Below the pieces are notes generated by a model, which was given only the letters and a program-made list of their open reading frames with translations, was not told the DNA's origin and searched no databases. A stretch of 64,000 bases of DNA from Agelaius tricolor (lineage: Eukaryota > Chordata > Aves > Passeriformes > Icteridae): NCBI GenBank assembly GCA_023055355.1, contig JALJCS010000051.1, positions 1,488,001-1,552,000 of the forward strand. The letters are read 5' to 3'. Below, piece by piece: positions 1 through 12,600 of the stretch. Position numbers and translations under genes: made by a program. How positions within the stretch are numbered: position 1 is the first letter of the stretch; each line of letters begins with the position of its first letter.

Positions 1-510
1 CCTTCTTCTCTGGCATTTTGGTCTCCTTTTTCTCTGGGATTTTGGTTTCCTTTTTCTCTGGGATTTTGGTTTCCTTCTTCTCTGGGATTTTGGTTTTCTT
101 CCTCTCTGGGGCTTTGGTGTCCTTCTTCTCTGGGATTTTGGTTTCCTTCCTCTCTGATGCTTTGGTTTCCTTCTTCTCTGGGATTTTGGTTTCCTTCCTC
201 TCTGATGCATTGGTTTCCTTCCTTTCTGATGCTTTGCCTTTCTTCCTCTCTGATGCTTTGCTTTCCTTCTTCTCTGGGGCCTTGGTTTCTTTCTTCTCTG
301 GGATTTTGGTTTCCTTCTTCTCTGGGATTTTGGTTTCCTTCTTCTCTGGAATTTTGGTCTCCTTCTTCTCTGGCATTTTGGTCTCCTTTTTCTCTGGGAT
401 TTTGGTTTCCTTCTTCTCTGGGATTTTGGTTTTCTTCCTCTCTGGAGATTTGGTTTCCTTTTTTGGGATTTTGGTTTCCTTCTTCTCTGGGGTCTTGGCT
501 TTCCCCTTCT
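1..510 (-). repeat. 24-bp coding minisatellite (KKETKIPE-type)
   Basis: Tandem 24-bp units on the minus strand each encode K-K/R-E-T/S-K-I/A/M-P/S-E. Variants cluster (KASERKET, KAPEKKET, KMPEKKET). The array runs off the window and its layout differs from copies B and C. Confidence 0.9.
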
Positions 511-638
511 CTAGTTTTGGAGGTTGCTTTCCCACAGAGACACCCTTCTTCTCCTTCTTCTGCCTCTCTTCATCCTTCCACCTCTCTAAGGCTTTTGCCT
601 CCTCCTCAAGCTTTTTATCTGACTGCTTCAGCTCCCTT
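1..638 (-). CDS. HYDIN: HYDIN-A coding exon 18, lysine-rich octapeptide repeat (partial)
   Basis: After a gtctgcag acceptor the exon reads RELKQSDKKLEEEAKALERW and GVSVGKQPPK. About twenty 24-bp units of the type KKETKIPE follow, still open at position 1. This corresponds to the charged linker after the P-loop region of HYDIN, here turned into a coding minisatellite. A block near 1-40 reappears near 361-400, a higher-order repeat of about 15 units. The same bases read on the plus strand give Phe/Ser-rich frames, which are shadows. Confidence 0.85.
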
Positions 639-3600
639 CTGCAGACAAAATAGAAACCATGGCTGAGAGTCCCTACCAGAAACTTGGGCTCCCCAGTCCT
701 GGCTGGCTCTGCACTTCATTCCTTGACCCTGAGGCCATTTCCGTGAATTCTCCTCAACCCACAGAGGCTGGGAACATCCCAAGTGAGGCCATTGGTGGAA
801 GGGGACCTCCAGGCCCAGCCAAACCTCAGCTTTGCCATCATAAGCTCTTGACTGTGCAAGCTCCCTCTGAAGGCACAGCCAGACCCCTCCAGCCCCTGCC
901 CAAGGCTGATCCAGCAGCTCTCTGTGCTGGTGCCTGAAAACGCCCTTTGTCTCTGGGCTTCCCAGTTTAGAGCAGAGCACAGATTGCTGACATCTGCTTA
1001 TCTCTCCTACAATTCTTACTCAGCTCATTCAGCCCCCTTCCTCCTGGGCATGGCTGAAGCATGATTTTAAAGAGTTCAGATTTCAGCTGAGGCTTAGAAG
1101 CAATTCCCATTGATCAGGATGTAAGTTAGACAGGCAGACCATAGGTTAATGATTATGAGATGCTTAAGCCGGAGCTGAATGTTCTATTGTTTACCATGAG
1201 GAGCTTCTTTCTAGAAGGAAGTGGAGGAAGTGAACTGTTATAAGAACATCTTGAAACCAGGAGAACAATGCTTAGGACCTGGGCTTGATGTCAATCAGTC
1301 ACTAAGCAGGGGACCTTGGATCGTGCCAGAGGGTCACAGAGACCTGATGAAGACATTCCTGACTTCATCCCTTAAGACCACAGACCCAATTCGAGACCCA
1401 ATTCAAGGGAGGAATTGCACAGGTGTGAAGGACCAATGAGCTCATTTGAATACAGAGCGGGGATGGGAGGTGCTGGGCTTGTGCAGATGTATTGTATGTA
1501 AGATCTTGGGCAATAAAGAGAGGGCAAAGAACCTTGGACAGCGCGGTCGCGCCTTTTAGGGACGGCTCTGGTGCCGCCCGCCGGTGTTAATAAACACACC
1601 ACTGTCTAACTTTAATTAGTTAGAGAGTCTGTGTCCGTGACCTTCGGTTTTAATGACTCCTAGCCTGCTCCTTCATGAGAACAATGCTATCAGTCAGAAA
1701 GCAAAGGCTGCAGGAACTCCTCTCCTGCAAGGCAGGCTCTTGTCAGCCAGATTTCCTGCTGGAACCCAGCTGTGACCAGGCAAACCAGTGCTGGCTGCCA
1801 TGGAAACCATTGGAAGCAGCCTCGTCCCTCTCCTCCCCATGAAACCAACTTCAGCCTGGCCTGAAGAAGTCCTGATGCACAGGCTGGCTTGAAGCAGCCT
1901 CCACTCCCAGCTCCACCCTGGGCCTGTGTGTCCTGAGCTGGGCTGCCTTGCTGGAGCTGAGCTTCTCCTGTGCCTGCCCACGGCTGCAGATGCAGGGGAG
2001 CCTAAAGGACATGAGCTTTTCTGGCTGCTGTCCCACCATAAGGAGAACCCTGGCAGATCAGCATTGCCAGGGCTTCATCTGGGGCAGGAGCAGGACCCAA
2101 AGCAAGGTTTGCTCTGTGCCCCACACCTACCCATACCACGATGCCACTGTTTTGGTGAAGAAGGGAGATGATGAAGAAGATGCCACTCAACACCATGCAC
2201 TTCAAGCCACCTCTAGAGGCAGTGCCAAGGCAAGCCCAGAGCCCAGCTCCCTGCAGGCAGCAGCTAAGCCAGGAGGGCTCAGCACTCCAATAGAGAAGAA
2301 GATGTTGTGTCTCAACAGGAGAAGGTCCTTCCTCTCTTGGCAGCCAGGGAGCTCAGAGTGGCCCTCCCTGTGTTGCTGCTGGCCCTTGCTATGCAGCACC
2401 TCTGAGCTCAGAGTCCTTGGAGCAGGGAAGCCCTGCAGGGACAATAACCCATGGCAGAGCAGGAGCCCATGGAAGGCTGACTCACCTCTCCCTCAGAGGG
2501 GCCTGAGAGCCACAGTTGATCTCCCGGGGGCTCAGGGAGGAGCTGACACGTGAGGCCTCCCTGGGCACCAGCCCCTCGTAGCTGGGGCCTCCCTCCACGT
2601 GGCACAGCTCCGGGACACTGCAGGTGCTGCTGAGGTGGCCAGAGAAGGTGGAGGAGACCTGCTGGCTCTCTCCTGGCTGCAGCACAGCTGGCACTGGCAG
2701 GATACTGAAAGCCTGGGTGGAAGACAGGAGAGATTGAGGTGCTGAGCATGGAAATGGATGCAGAAGAGCATCTTGGAGCAAAGTGCAGCTGTAGCCAGAG
2801 GGGCCTATTCCCCAAACACTGCCAGAATCACCCTCACCTCATCCTGCATCCATGCCACTGACCAGTGCAGGGACCATGGGGAAAATCTTCTCCCATCCTC
2901 ACGGGTCAATGCATTAATTAGTACATTATATGAAAGTGACCTGGGATGTCTCCTGGCAGTAGAAATTCTCTCTGATGCACAACTTGCCTTTAAAAAGTTT
3001 CAAAACTTCCTGCTTTTAGAAAAGGAGGAGACTCAGAGTGAGAGCTCTTGGAGCTGAGGGAAGGAGCCCAGCCCAGCTCATCTGACTCCTGAGGCTCTTC
3101 CCCTCTCTCTCTGATTTAAATGCTGCTTTCTCATGGTGCTACAGCAAAAGCGCCTGCAAAAACTTCCTGTGGAGCACCTGAGGAGTTCCAGGGGGAGCAG
3201 TGCCCTCCACAGGTGCTGCACAGCGTCCTTGGGCAGCCCTACAACGTGTCCTGCATGGCCTCTCCAACTACCAGTTGCTTAAGCAGCACTTTGTGATGGG
3301 CCTGCAGGGATGGGAGGCCCCTCTGTGGCCAATGCTGAGGGCCCCCAGCGGCACTGGCAGCTCCAGCCCTGCTGGCCACACTGACAATGGGCAGTGAGAC
3401 AGATTCCCTCCTGCCTTCTCCGCTCCCAGGGGAGCGTGCGCCACGTCCAGGGAGCACCTGAATCCCTCCAAGCCTCGTGGCAGGTGAGGGTTTGCAGGAG
3501 TTGGTGCTGGCACCTGGAAAACATGCCATTTTCTGTGCTGGGAGGAAGAGACAGCCACTCTGCAAAGTCTCCCTTTGTGAGACAGCTTCAGGGCCAGCAG

Positions 3601-6600
3601 TGCAGCAGCAGCTCTGGGTGAAAGCAGAGCCCTGCAAACAGGGAGTCTGGCTGCCTTGGGAAGAGGCTCCATGGAGATCAGGATCATCCCAGCTGGCTCT
3701 GGGAGGGAAGCTGGAGGTCTTACCATGATGATGCAGATAAAAGCCTCATCTTACTTTGGGATGGAAACAAGGCAAAAAAAAAAAATCCCACACTTAACAT
3801 AGGCCTGTAGGTTCTGAGTCAGCTTCTCCAAGGAAAACTCTCCTATTTCTCCCTCCCACACAGCCCATGTCCAGCCACTGGCCCTGCTGCCCAGCCCACT
3901 GTCAGCACAGCACAGCAGGGCAGCAAAAAGGGAGCTCAGCATGAGCAGGACTTGGTGCTGGCAGGCTGGGGAGGCAGCACAAGCAGTAGGGGTACAAGAA
4001 AATCTACCTCTGCTCCTGGAGATTGGGCAAAACCCCACGATTCTTTCAGGGCTGTGGCTGCCTCCTCCACATTTCTAATCCTGAAGCGTCTCCTTAGAGA
4101 TGCTGAGGAATCCAAACTGGGTCTCTTCCCCTTTGGTGGTTGGGGTTGGAATTTAGATGGGTAAGGCTCACATCTGGAAAAGAACACAACTATGAACAGG
4201 GAGCTGCAGTGGGAGGGAGGGACACCTGCACGAGCAGCTCCTGGCCAGGATGCAGCCCCTGGGTGGGTGCTGGCACGTTGACCTGAGAAATGGTTTGATC
4301 CAGCCCTTCCCAATCCAGGCTGGAGCAGGTCTGTTCTAAAGGCAGCCCAGGGATGACCCTGAGCTGCTGCAGCAGCTGCAACTGCTTGCATTGAGCAACT
4401 ACAGAGGACAGGCATGAACACCTGGTGGGGATGCAGAAAGCACAGTGGGAGAGGGAAAGACAGAGAAGGCAGCAAAAAGGTGAGATCTGAGGCACCGAGG
4501 GGCAGACCCAGCCAGTGCCCAGCCAGCAGAGCCCCCCCAGTGCCCAAGGCCAGAAACTCTGCAGCTCCACCAGGGATTTATCAGGAATGTTCCCCTGACA
4601 CTGCTGGGGGGTTGGTTGACATTTCCCAACACTCCCAGGCGACTCAGGTCGCATTCCCCATCCATCCATCCATCCATACATACACAGGCTGTGGTGCTGG
4701 GATCCTGCCAAGCTCTGCCAGCCTTGGGCTTGGGGAGATTTCTGCCAGCTGTCCTGAGCTCCGTAGTTGTGCTCTCTGTTCCAGGAAGCAAGCAAGAAAT
4801 ATTAAAAAAAAAACAAAACACAAAACAAACCACAACAGGGAAATCTAAAAAACCTTCAACAGCTCAACCTTGCTCAAGTTATTTCTTTAGGGACAGCTAC
4901 CACTCTCCAGCTGAAATGCTGGGCTTTTGGGGAAAAAGAAAATTACACGTTCACCTCCAAATCAAAAAGGATTAAGGTAAGAGAACCTTTCCAACTAAAA
5001 ATTATTGGCCCAAAGCTTTTACCTTTGCAAGAAATCTCTAGTTAAGACCAGGCTGACAGTTAAACAACTGGTCCTTCTGGTGGGGAGAAACTCTCCTCTT
5101 TGAGGGAAGCAGCCTGATAGTTGAAAGCAACTGTTTTGTCAAACTTCAGGCTCCCTGGCACAGCCTGCATTGCCTGTCCTTCCTGTTCACTGATTTACAG
5201 GCAGTGCCACAATGGCCCAGGTTCCGATGTCTGGTGCCATCCAGGGAATTTGGCATTGCCATTTCCATATGTTTTAATAGAAGTTTCAGTCCTTACAACC
5301 ACCCTTCAAATGCCAGCTTTCCTTTCTTTTCCAGAAAGCTCAAGGTTCCCAGAAGTCTTCTGACGTCCTCTTTTGTGCTCAGAGGGATGACATTTTCAAA
5401 CAGATGTTTCCAAAGTTAACAGCATTTGAAAGAAGAATGAACTCAAATGCCCCTGGATTCCAGCTCAGCCGAGCTCCATTCTGTGTCAGACACTGAGATT
5501 GCCACCTCTAAGGCAGGAGCTGTTTGTGCCCCCCATCCCTCCTGTCCTTCTCCCCAGCAGCCTGGGCCTGTTTTCCCCGGCAGAATCCCTCTCCCTGTGC
5601 ACCCTGCCAGGAGCAGCTGCACACAGGCTCACATCTCCCCTTGCCTCACCAGTGGGTTTCTCTCATCCCCGAACACGCCGATGACAACGTTGGTGCGATG
5701 AGTGCCCAGGGCCTGCACTTCCACCACAACTGGGATCTCTGCTGTGCTCTGGGGCTGCACAATCCCACAGGGCTTGGGGCTGGAGTAGAGCACAGCAGAG
5801 TCCTCCTTGCGTTTCTGGAAGGGACAGAATGAAATGCAACTTCAGAGGCACCTCTGGAGAAACTTTAGACTCCTTAACATCCACCGTAACAGCAACTTAC
5901 ACACACGTTTCAAACTCCCCAGCACAAAGGTAAAGGCACAAACAAGCTGCAAGAATTGTAGGCTTAGCACTCCCAGGGGAACCTGCAAGGAGGCTGCCAG
6001 CACAGGCATTGGTGTCTGTGGATGCAGCAGCTTTTCACAACCCTCTAAGATCTCCCACATGAAAACACCCTGAAGACCAGAACATCAACTGTTTCCTCAG
6101 GAGCTTCAACTGCCTCCTAAAGTTTACAGTCGGGTAGGATCCTGCTCTCAGCAGATCTATAAGACTGAATAGAAACCAGTTCTTATCCAAACCCTTTTTT
6201 CCCCTAATAATCTCCTCAGTAACATTTGACAGAAGGAGGTGGATGTGATGCCAAACCTGGGGAATGAGCCCGTAGCAGCCAGGAAGGTGGCTGGGATTCC
6301 TAATGATGATCTTCCTCTCATACGGCACCTTCAGGTGGCACTCATCGTACATCAGGACTGGGGAGGACACTTGGAGCTCAGGAACGAGACATCTGGGCAC
6401 AGAGATGACCCCAGGGGAATCAGAGATACTGAGAGAATGGAGAACATTTCCCCCCAAAGATTGTGCAATGGAGCAGAACACATTGGTCACTGTCAAATGC
6501 ACATTGAACAGCCCTACAGGGATAAATTGCCTTCTACCTCTTCCCACTCCAACATGTCTTGTCAAGGAGGGGCAAACCCTGAGAGGCAGCACCCCGAGGC

Positions 6601-9600
6601 TGCCCAGTGCCCCAGGCAGAGCACTTTGTGCCACAGCTGCCTCAGCCCCTCCTTTACCCAAGAAGGCTTGCAAGGACTCCTGGAACAGTCCCAGTGAGCC
6701 ACGAGCTCTGGGGGAGCCATCCCAACAAGGATCAGGGCTCACTAAGGCTCAAGGAACACACAACCCTAGTGTCTCATAAAAATGACTCCCTTCTCTGCCA
6801 TGGTGCTGTTGCCCTGCCTGAGAACTCAGCTCTTTGCCCCAGCCTTGGAGGGCACGAGACAGCAGCTGCCCCACAGAGTGGCTGATCAGCCACCCCCTCC
6901 CAGGCCCTGCAGCTCCCTGGCTCCTTCACTGCACAGCTCCAGGCCCTGCCTGGCCCTGGCCCCAGCTCCATTTGCTTGACAAAATGGCAGCCCAGGCACT
7001 GCCTGGATGGCTCTGCCTGGGAGAGGGAACAGCACCAGGGAGCTGCATCCCTCTGGCATCACACTGACACCCACAGCAGCACAGCAGGGTGGAATTCTGC
7101 TGCAGCAACAACGACTTTTGGTTTAAGTCTGACAACATTAAAGCTCAAAATGGGAAGCACAGGGAAGGAGAAAAACTGGGGCTGACCTGCCACATCAAGG
7201 CTGCTTTCCCCTCGTCAGACCTTGCCCTCCCCACTCTTGCTGGGAGCCACTTTCCCCTGTCATGTGCCCTCATGGACAGAACCAGACCCTGACTCTCAGC
7301 AGGCTGCCTGGTGTGTCCCAAACCAATGCAGGGTGGTCACAACCAGCACAACTCCATCTCTTGCAGGAAGAAGGAGAGGAGGCCCTCGGGAAATTTGTTC
7401 CACCTCAAGCACCAAAACCCAGGCCAATCAATGATACCATTCCTGGTCCCTTTAGAAAAGGGCCAGGACCGTGCTGGGCTGTGAGCAGGGGTGCTTTTCA
7501 CCACAGGCTGCTGTCCAAGCACTGCTGTTCTCATGTCCAGCTGGCACAACATGAGGCCATTCAGCAGCTCTTCTCCTTGGCAGCTGCAGCCAGCAAAGCC
7601 TGTGCAAGGCGGTGCCTGGGGGAGGCCAGGAAGGGCTGGTACCTGGCTGTGATGACCACTGATGCCACTCCCTCACCAAAACCCTCCAGGTCCACCAGCA
7701 ATCTCCTGTAGAATTCCATCACGGTGTTGGAACACAGGGTCACCTGGTAGAAAAAAGAACAGTAAATTCTTCCTTACAAAAGCTCATTACCCACATGTGA
7801 CATCCTCCAGTTCTTGAGGAAGGATTTGGCTTTAATTCTTCTGCTGGTCCATGTGTAGAGCACAGTCTCAGAGTAACAAAAGCCTTCTGGCAATAGCAGA
7901 TTTGTTAAACACACCTTGCTATCACAGCATCGGTCAGCTTCATTAAAACATTAGACTAAAGCTCTACACACCACTGTATTCAAATTAAGGGGCCAATTTC
8001 TCATCTGACTACAATGACATAAATGCAGAGGAAATCTGACTTGAACACAATGAGTTCAGCTTTACAGCAGAAGGCTGAGGGCAAAGTGTGGCCCAGCAGG
8101 TGCTGGGCAGTTCATGGCTGCCATGGTACCCAGAGCCCGGGCTGGCTCTTAGAACTCCAGCACCATGCCAGGAGTGGGGAGCTGCCCCAGGGTGGGCATT
8201 TACCAGAGGCAGAGCCCTCAGAGCCACTTGCTGTACAGCGCAAGAGACAAGCCACCACAGGGACCAGGCAGAGGAGAAAGGAGGAGGCTCTCTGTCTTGA
8301 AGTTCCACAAGGAAGGGTTTATTCCAAATAAAGGAATCAGAGGCACAAGAGCCCTGGACACTCCTGTGCAAGGGCTTTTGTAAAAATACAAATCAGGGGG
8401 TGGATACAAACAGCAAATCAATAGGGAATCCTCAGGGGAGGAGTGAGGGGATTACATCAAGTGTCTGGGACCACTGGGGGTAGGAGGGTAAAGAGGATGG
8501 GTCACATGGCCAATGGGGTCTCCAAGAATAGGGGAATTCCAAAGGGGTATTGCAATCAGGGATTGGCCCGAGGTTCAAGTGGCAAAGAAGGTTTGGGAAC
8601 AAAAGGGGCTGGGTTGCCTAGACAGGCAGGGAAAAGAGCTGGAACAAGGGGCAGGGAACGGCATGAGGGACAGCATTGAGGGAGGGTAAAACACAGGCGT
8701 GAGCCAACTCAGGGAGAACATGGGTGTACAACAGAACAAGGAATCGATAAAATCAATTTGAACCGCAACACATGGCTGCAGAGGTTTTTGTCTCCACTGG
8801 AGATCCCTGCAGTGAACACAAATTTTTCTGCTCCTCAGGAGAGGGAAAATGAGACCAAGAAGAAAAGCTAACTGCTTTATACAATGACATCTCTCTAACA
8901 ACCACCTTCTGCCTTCATCCTTGCTCTGCCCACTTGCAATCAAAGAAATCGCTCTCAAAAGCAAAAGAATGGCTTCAGGACTTGACCATATGGTATTGAT
9001 CTCAGTGTAGGATTTTGGAAACAAACCAGTGCTCCTTGAGGAACATCCCGGGTAAGCCAGCTAGCAGAGGCCTCCCAGCAGTGCAGATCTCTCACTCCCA
9101 CGATGCTCAAAGCTGGCACCAGAGCTAAAGCCCTCCCACACTCCAGTGAAGCTTCAGCCCTGGTGCTGAAGCATCTACGGCTGGATTCTTCCCATACCTC
9201 AATGTCCTGGTGTCCCTGGGGGAGGATGGTTCCTTGGCTGGGATTCATTGTGAACTCCCTTGGCTCCACATAGAAATGAATTCCCTTCCTCCAGGATGGG
9301 TCACCTTCTTTGCGTATTTGATCAAGGCTGTCAACAGCCGCCTGCGTGCCATCGTCCGACATGCGGAGCTTGAATGTCACGGGCACCATGGAGCAGTTGG
9401 TGAGGCGACATCTCTGGGTATAGGGAAAGCCTAGGAAAGGACAAAAATATCCATTCAGGCACCCATTATGGCATGATCCTGGTGGGAATATCCTGCCAGG
9501 ATAAAAGTGAGATTGGAGTTGAGCTCTTTATTTTCTGAACTACAGCTCACCGAGAAGCTGCATGAGGAATTAATCATCACTGAGTTCCCTTTGACACTGA

Positions 9601-12600
9601 TTCCAGACTGCAGCCTTGAAAATGCCCACTCCTAGCCCTGCTGAACACTGCAAGCTTCTCTCTTTGGGAGGGGAAGGAGCTCCCTCCCCTGCCCCAAACC
9701 AGCACCAGTTATCTCTCAGTGATGAGTGTGCACCCAGACCCAGCATTTACTCTGAGAATTCAAGCTGTAAAATTCCCTGGTAAGTCTGCCAACATTCCCA
9801 CTGTTTTCACAATACATAAACAGTGAGTTGTCATTGAGAAGAAGCTACAGCAAAAGGAAATGAGGATGGAATCAGGAACTAGAATGTGATGCACCTTAAT
9901 GCAGTTTCTCTCTGCAGGACCCTTAAAGCATCTCTTGGTTTGGGCCAAACAGACTGAGCACATGACTGCTCAGAGTCCACTCAACTGGGAGCAAACCCCA
10001 GCCTTGGTTTGAGATTAGCAATTAGGAACCATGTCCCACCTCACCCAACAAACAGGGACATCACAGCCATGCTGCTCACTGTGATTGTGCCTGCAAGGGG
10101 ATCCCCACTTTGGCTCTGAGATTTGCTTTCCATCCTGCAAAGCCAGAGATACCGCCACACATGGTGGGGATCTGTCTTTTAAAGCAGGACAGAGACACTA
10201 GAAAATACTGCCTTTCTATTCCTTGGTTCTATTTGATCTCACAATGGCAAAATGCCCCCTGAGGCAGCAGCAGTTCACAGCCTGAAGAGGCTGCTGGGGC
10301 AGACCAGGAGTGAGGGATGCTTTTCTGTTGGAAGGCACAGATCCCTGACGCTGTGTCCCAGCCCAGGCAACACTCACCAAAGGAGATGTCCCCGAAGTCG
10401 AGCTCAGGGAGGTCGAAGTGTAAATTCGGTCCAGTGACGCTGCCCCTGGAGGCCGAGGACAGAGCAGGAAAGGGCTCGGTTAAAGGCATTGCAAAGGTCC
10501 GGCTGTCGTGGCTCGGGGCACAAAACCTGGGCTCAGGGCACCCTGGGTTTCCAACCAACACAGCACCGTGTGCTCAGCACAGGGCCCTGTGCACAGGAGG
10601 CAGCTCAAGCCAAGTGGCAGCAGCCAACAGCCCCTGATGGGCAGGCAGGAGAAGCCCCTGGGATGCTGGGGGTCCCATGAAGGACCCTGAACACACACCC
10701 AGACATGGCTCCGTGCCTCAGTTTCCCCAGCTGCAATGGGATGGACATCAAGGTGTCCCCACAAACTTCTGTAACCAGCCTTTCCAGCCACAGGTTCCCT
10801 GCTTTGCTCCTTCTTAGCTGGAACTGCTGTTCCCGTGGAGGAGCTTTCTCAGGAGAGTTTGACCCACACAGTCATTACAGACACAGTTCTGAGACATGAA
10901 TCCAGGGGAGCCCCAAACATCCTCTGAAAAGAGCAGCAACAGTTCTACCCAGGGGACAGGTGAATCCTAGAGGAAAGGACTGGTGAAATGTTCCCTCTTG
11001 ATTTCCAAACTAAAAAAGCAGCACTTTTCCTCCAAAAACAAAGCCAGCATAATTGTTTCTCCACTATGGGCAGACCTACTCACCACTTTTCTCTTGCCAA
11101 ATAATAACTTCCTTGTTCCTTTTTATCCATCTCCCTTATCTTATTGGTACAATCAAGTGCAGATTGCTTTCATTTCTTTACTGCCTTGAGCCAGTGCCCC
11201 CCAACAGCAGGAGCCCAGCTCCAAAGCTGCAGAGCAGCCAGCATCAGCTCTCCTGCTTCCACTCCATTATCCCAGCAGCACATGGCTCAGGCTGGCAGGG
11301 ACAAGGCCTCACGCTGCTGTGGTGCTGAGGACTGAGCTCTGCCTCCCCTGTGATCAGCCCTTCTCCCTTTGGCTGGGCCAGGATTGTCTCCTGCCATGGC
11401 ACCAGCCCATGGGATGGTACCCCTGTCCTTGGCACCGTTCCTGCTGCACAGTTCCTGACTCCCACATCAGCCCTTTGCTGGCTGTGCAAAGGAGGCACCA
11501 GAGCACTCTGTGCACAGGAGCTGGGAGCACAGCTTGTCCCCAACAGCATGGCCATGAGAGGGGAGCTGAGGCTGCTGCTGCCCATTTGGGATGGATTATT
11601 AATGGAAGTTTTTAAAAACACTGCTGCTGGGGCAGAATCCCCCAGGCTGGCCCATCTGCAAAGCCCTGGGGGCCTTGCTGGGTGTTCAGGTGGGACATCC
11701 CAGAGCAGCTGCTGCCCAGAGCTGCTCCATCCCACTGCCTGCCATGGCCCAAGGCAGAGGGAGATCCCTGCAGGGAGGAGTCATTGCAGCTCCTGGCTAC
11801 CACACAGGGCAGGAGGCATCCTGACACTAAGGCAATGCCAGGATCACAGCAGAGATTAAGACCTCAGGCATCACCTTTTTTCTCTGCTCAACCCCAAAAT
11901 GAGGTAGGTGGGGGATGTCCCAGAGACAGCTACAGATGTGCCCACCAAGCTCCCAGAGTCCTTACCTGATGGTCAGGATCACAGGTGTAGGAGATCCAGC
12001 CACACTGAACTGGAATTTTTCCTCAAAGCTCCCCAGCACGGTGGTATGGAAGGAGATCTGAACAGTCTGGGTCCCACCTGGTGCAATCATGCCCCGCTCA
12101 GGCTCAACCATGAAGCAGAAGTCCACATTTGTGGTTGAAGGGATATAGGTGAAGGGAGCATCAAGAGCTCCTTTGTTAATCAGTTCCACCTGCAGAAGCA
12201 AGAAAGCAAAATAGAAATACAGGTGGAACCTTCCCTTCTTGTGAGTTATTGTCTAATGATGCAATGAACACCCAGCAAAGGCAGAAGATGCTTTGTGCTG
12301 CTGAATGGCAGAAGTCAAAAGATACAACAGGACAAGTTCTGCCTTTGGGTTTTCATGCAGAGCAGTGGCAACTCCACAGACCTGCAGTCACCCTGGGCTT
12401 ATCCCATGGACACAGAGCAGTGCACCTCTGCTCAGCATCACCAAGCTCATGGGGAGCTGGCCCTGAGAGCCCTGAGTGGGGTGATTGCAGCTGCGGAGTG
12501 AATCACCCCAGAGCTGCTGCTGCCCCAGTGAGCACAGCTCCAACAGCACCATCTACTCATTCACCTTTCCCATACCATGGAAACAATTCATTGAGAATGA

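Noticed and set aside
18..653. Long plus-strand frames rich in Phe/Ser/Leu repeats, looking like repeated membrane segments; same at 33640-34134 and on the minus strand at 53381-53932
   Set aside because: They are antisense to the lysine-rich HYDIN exon. A 24-bp repeat keeps every frame open without implying a second protein.
6239..6779. Plus-strand frames of about 150 residues conserved between arms (partners at 47251-47791)
   Set aside because: Antisense shadows of exon 15 and its intron. Conservation is due to the recent arm duplication, not coding on that strand.
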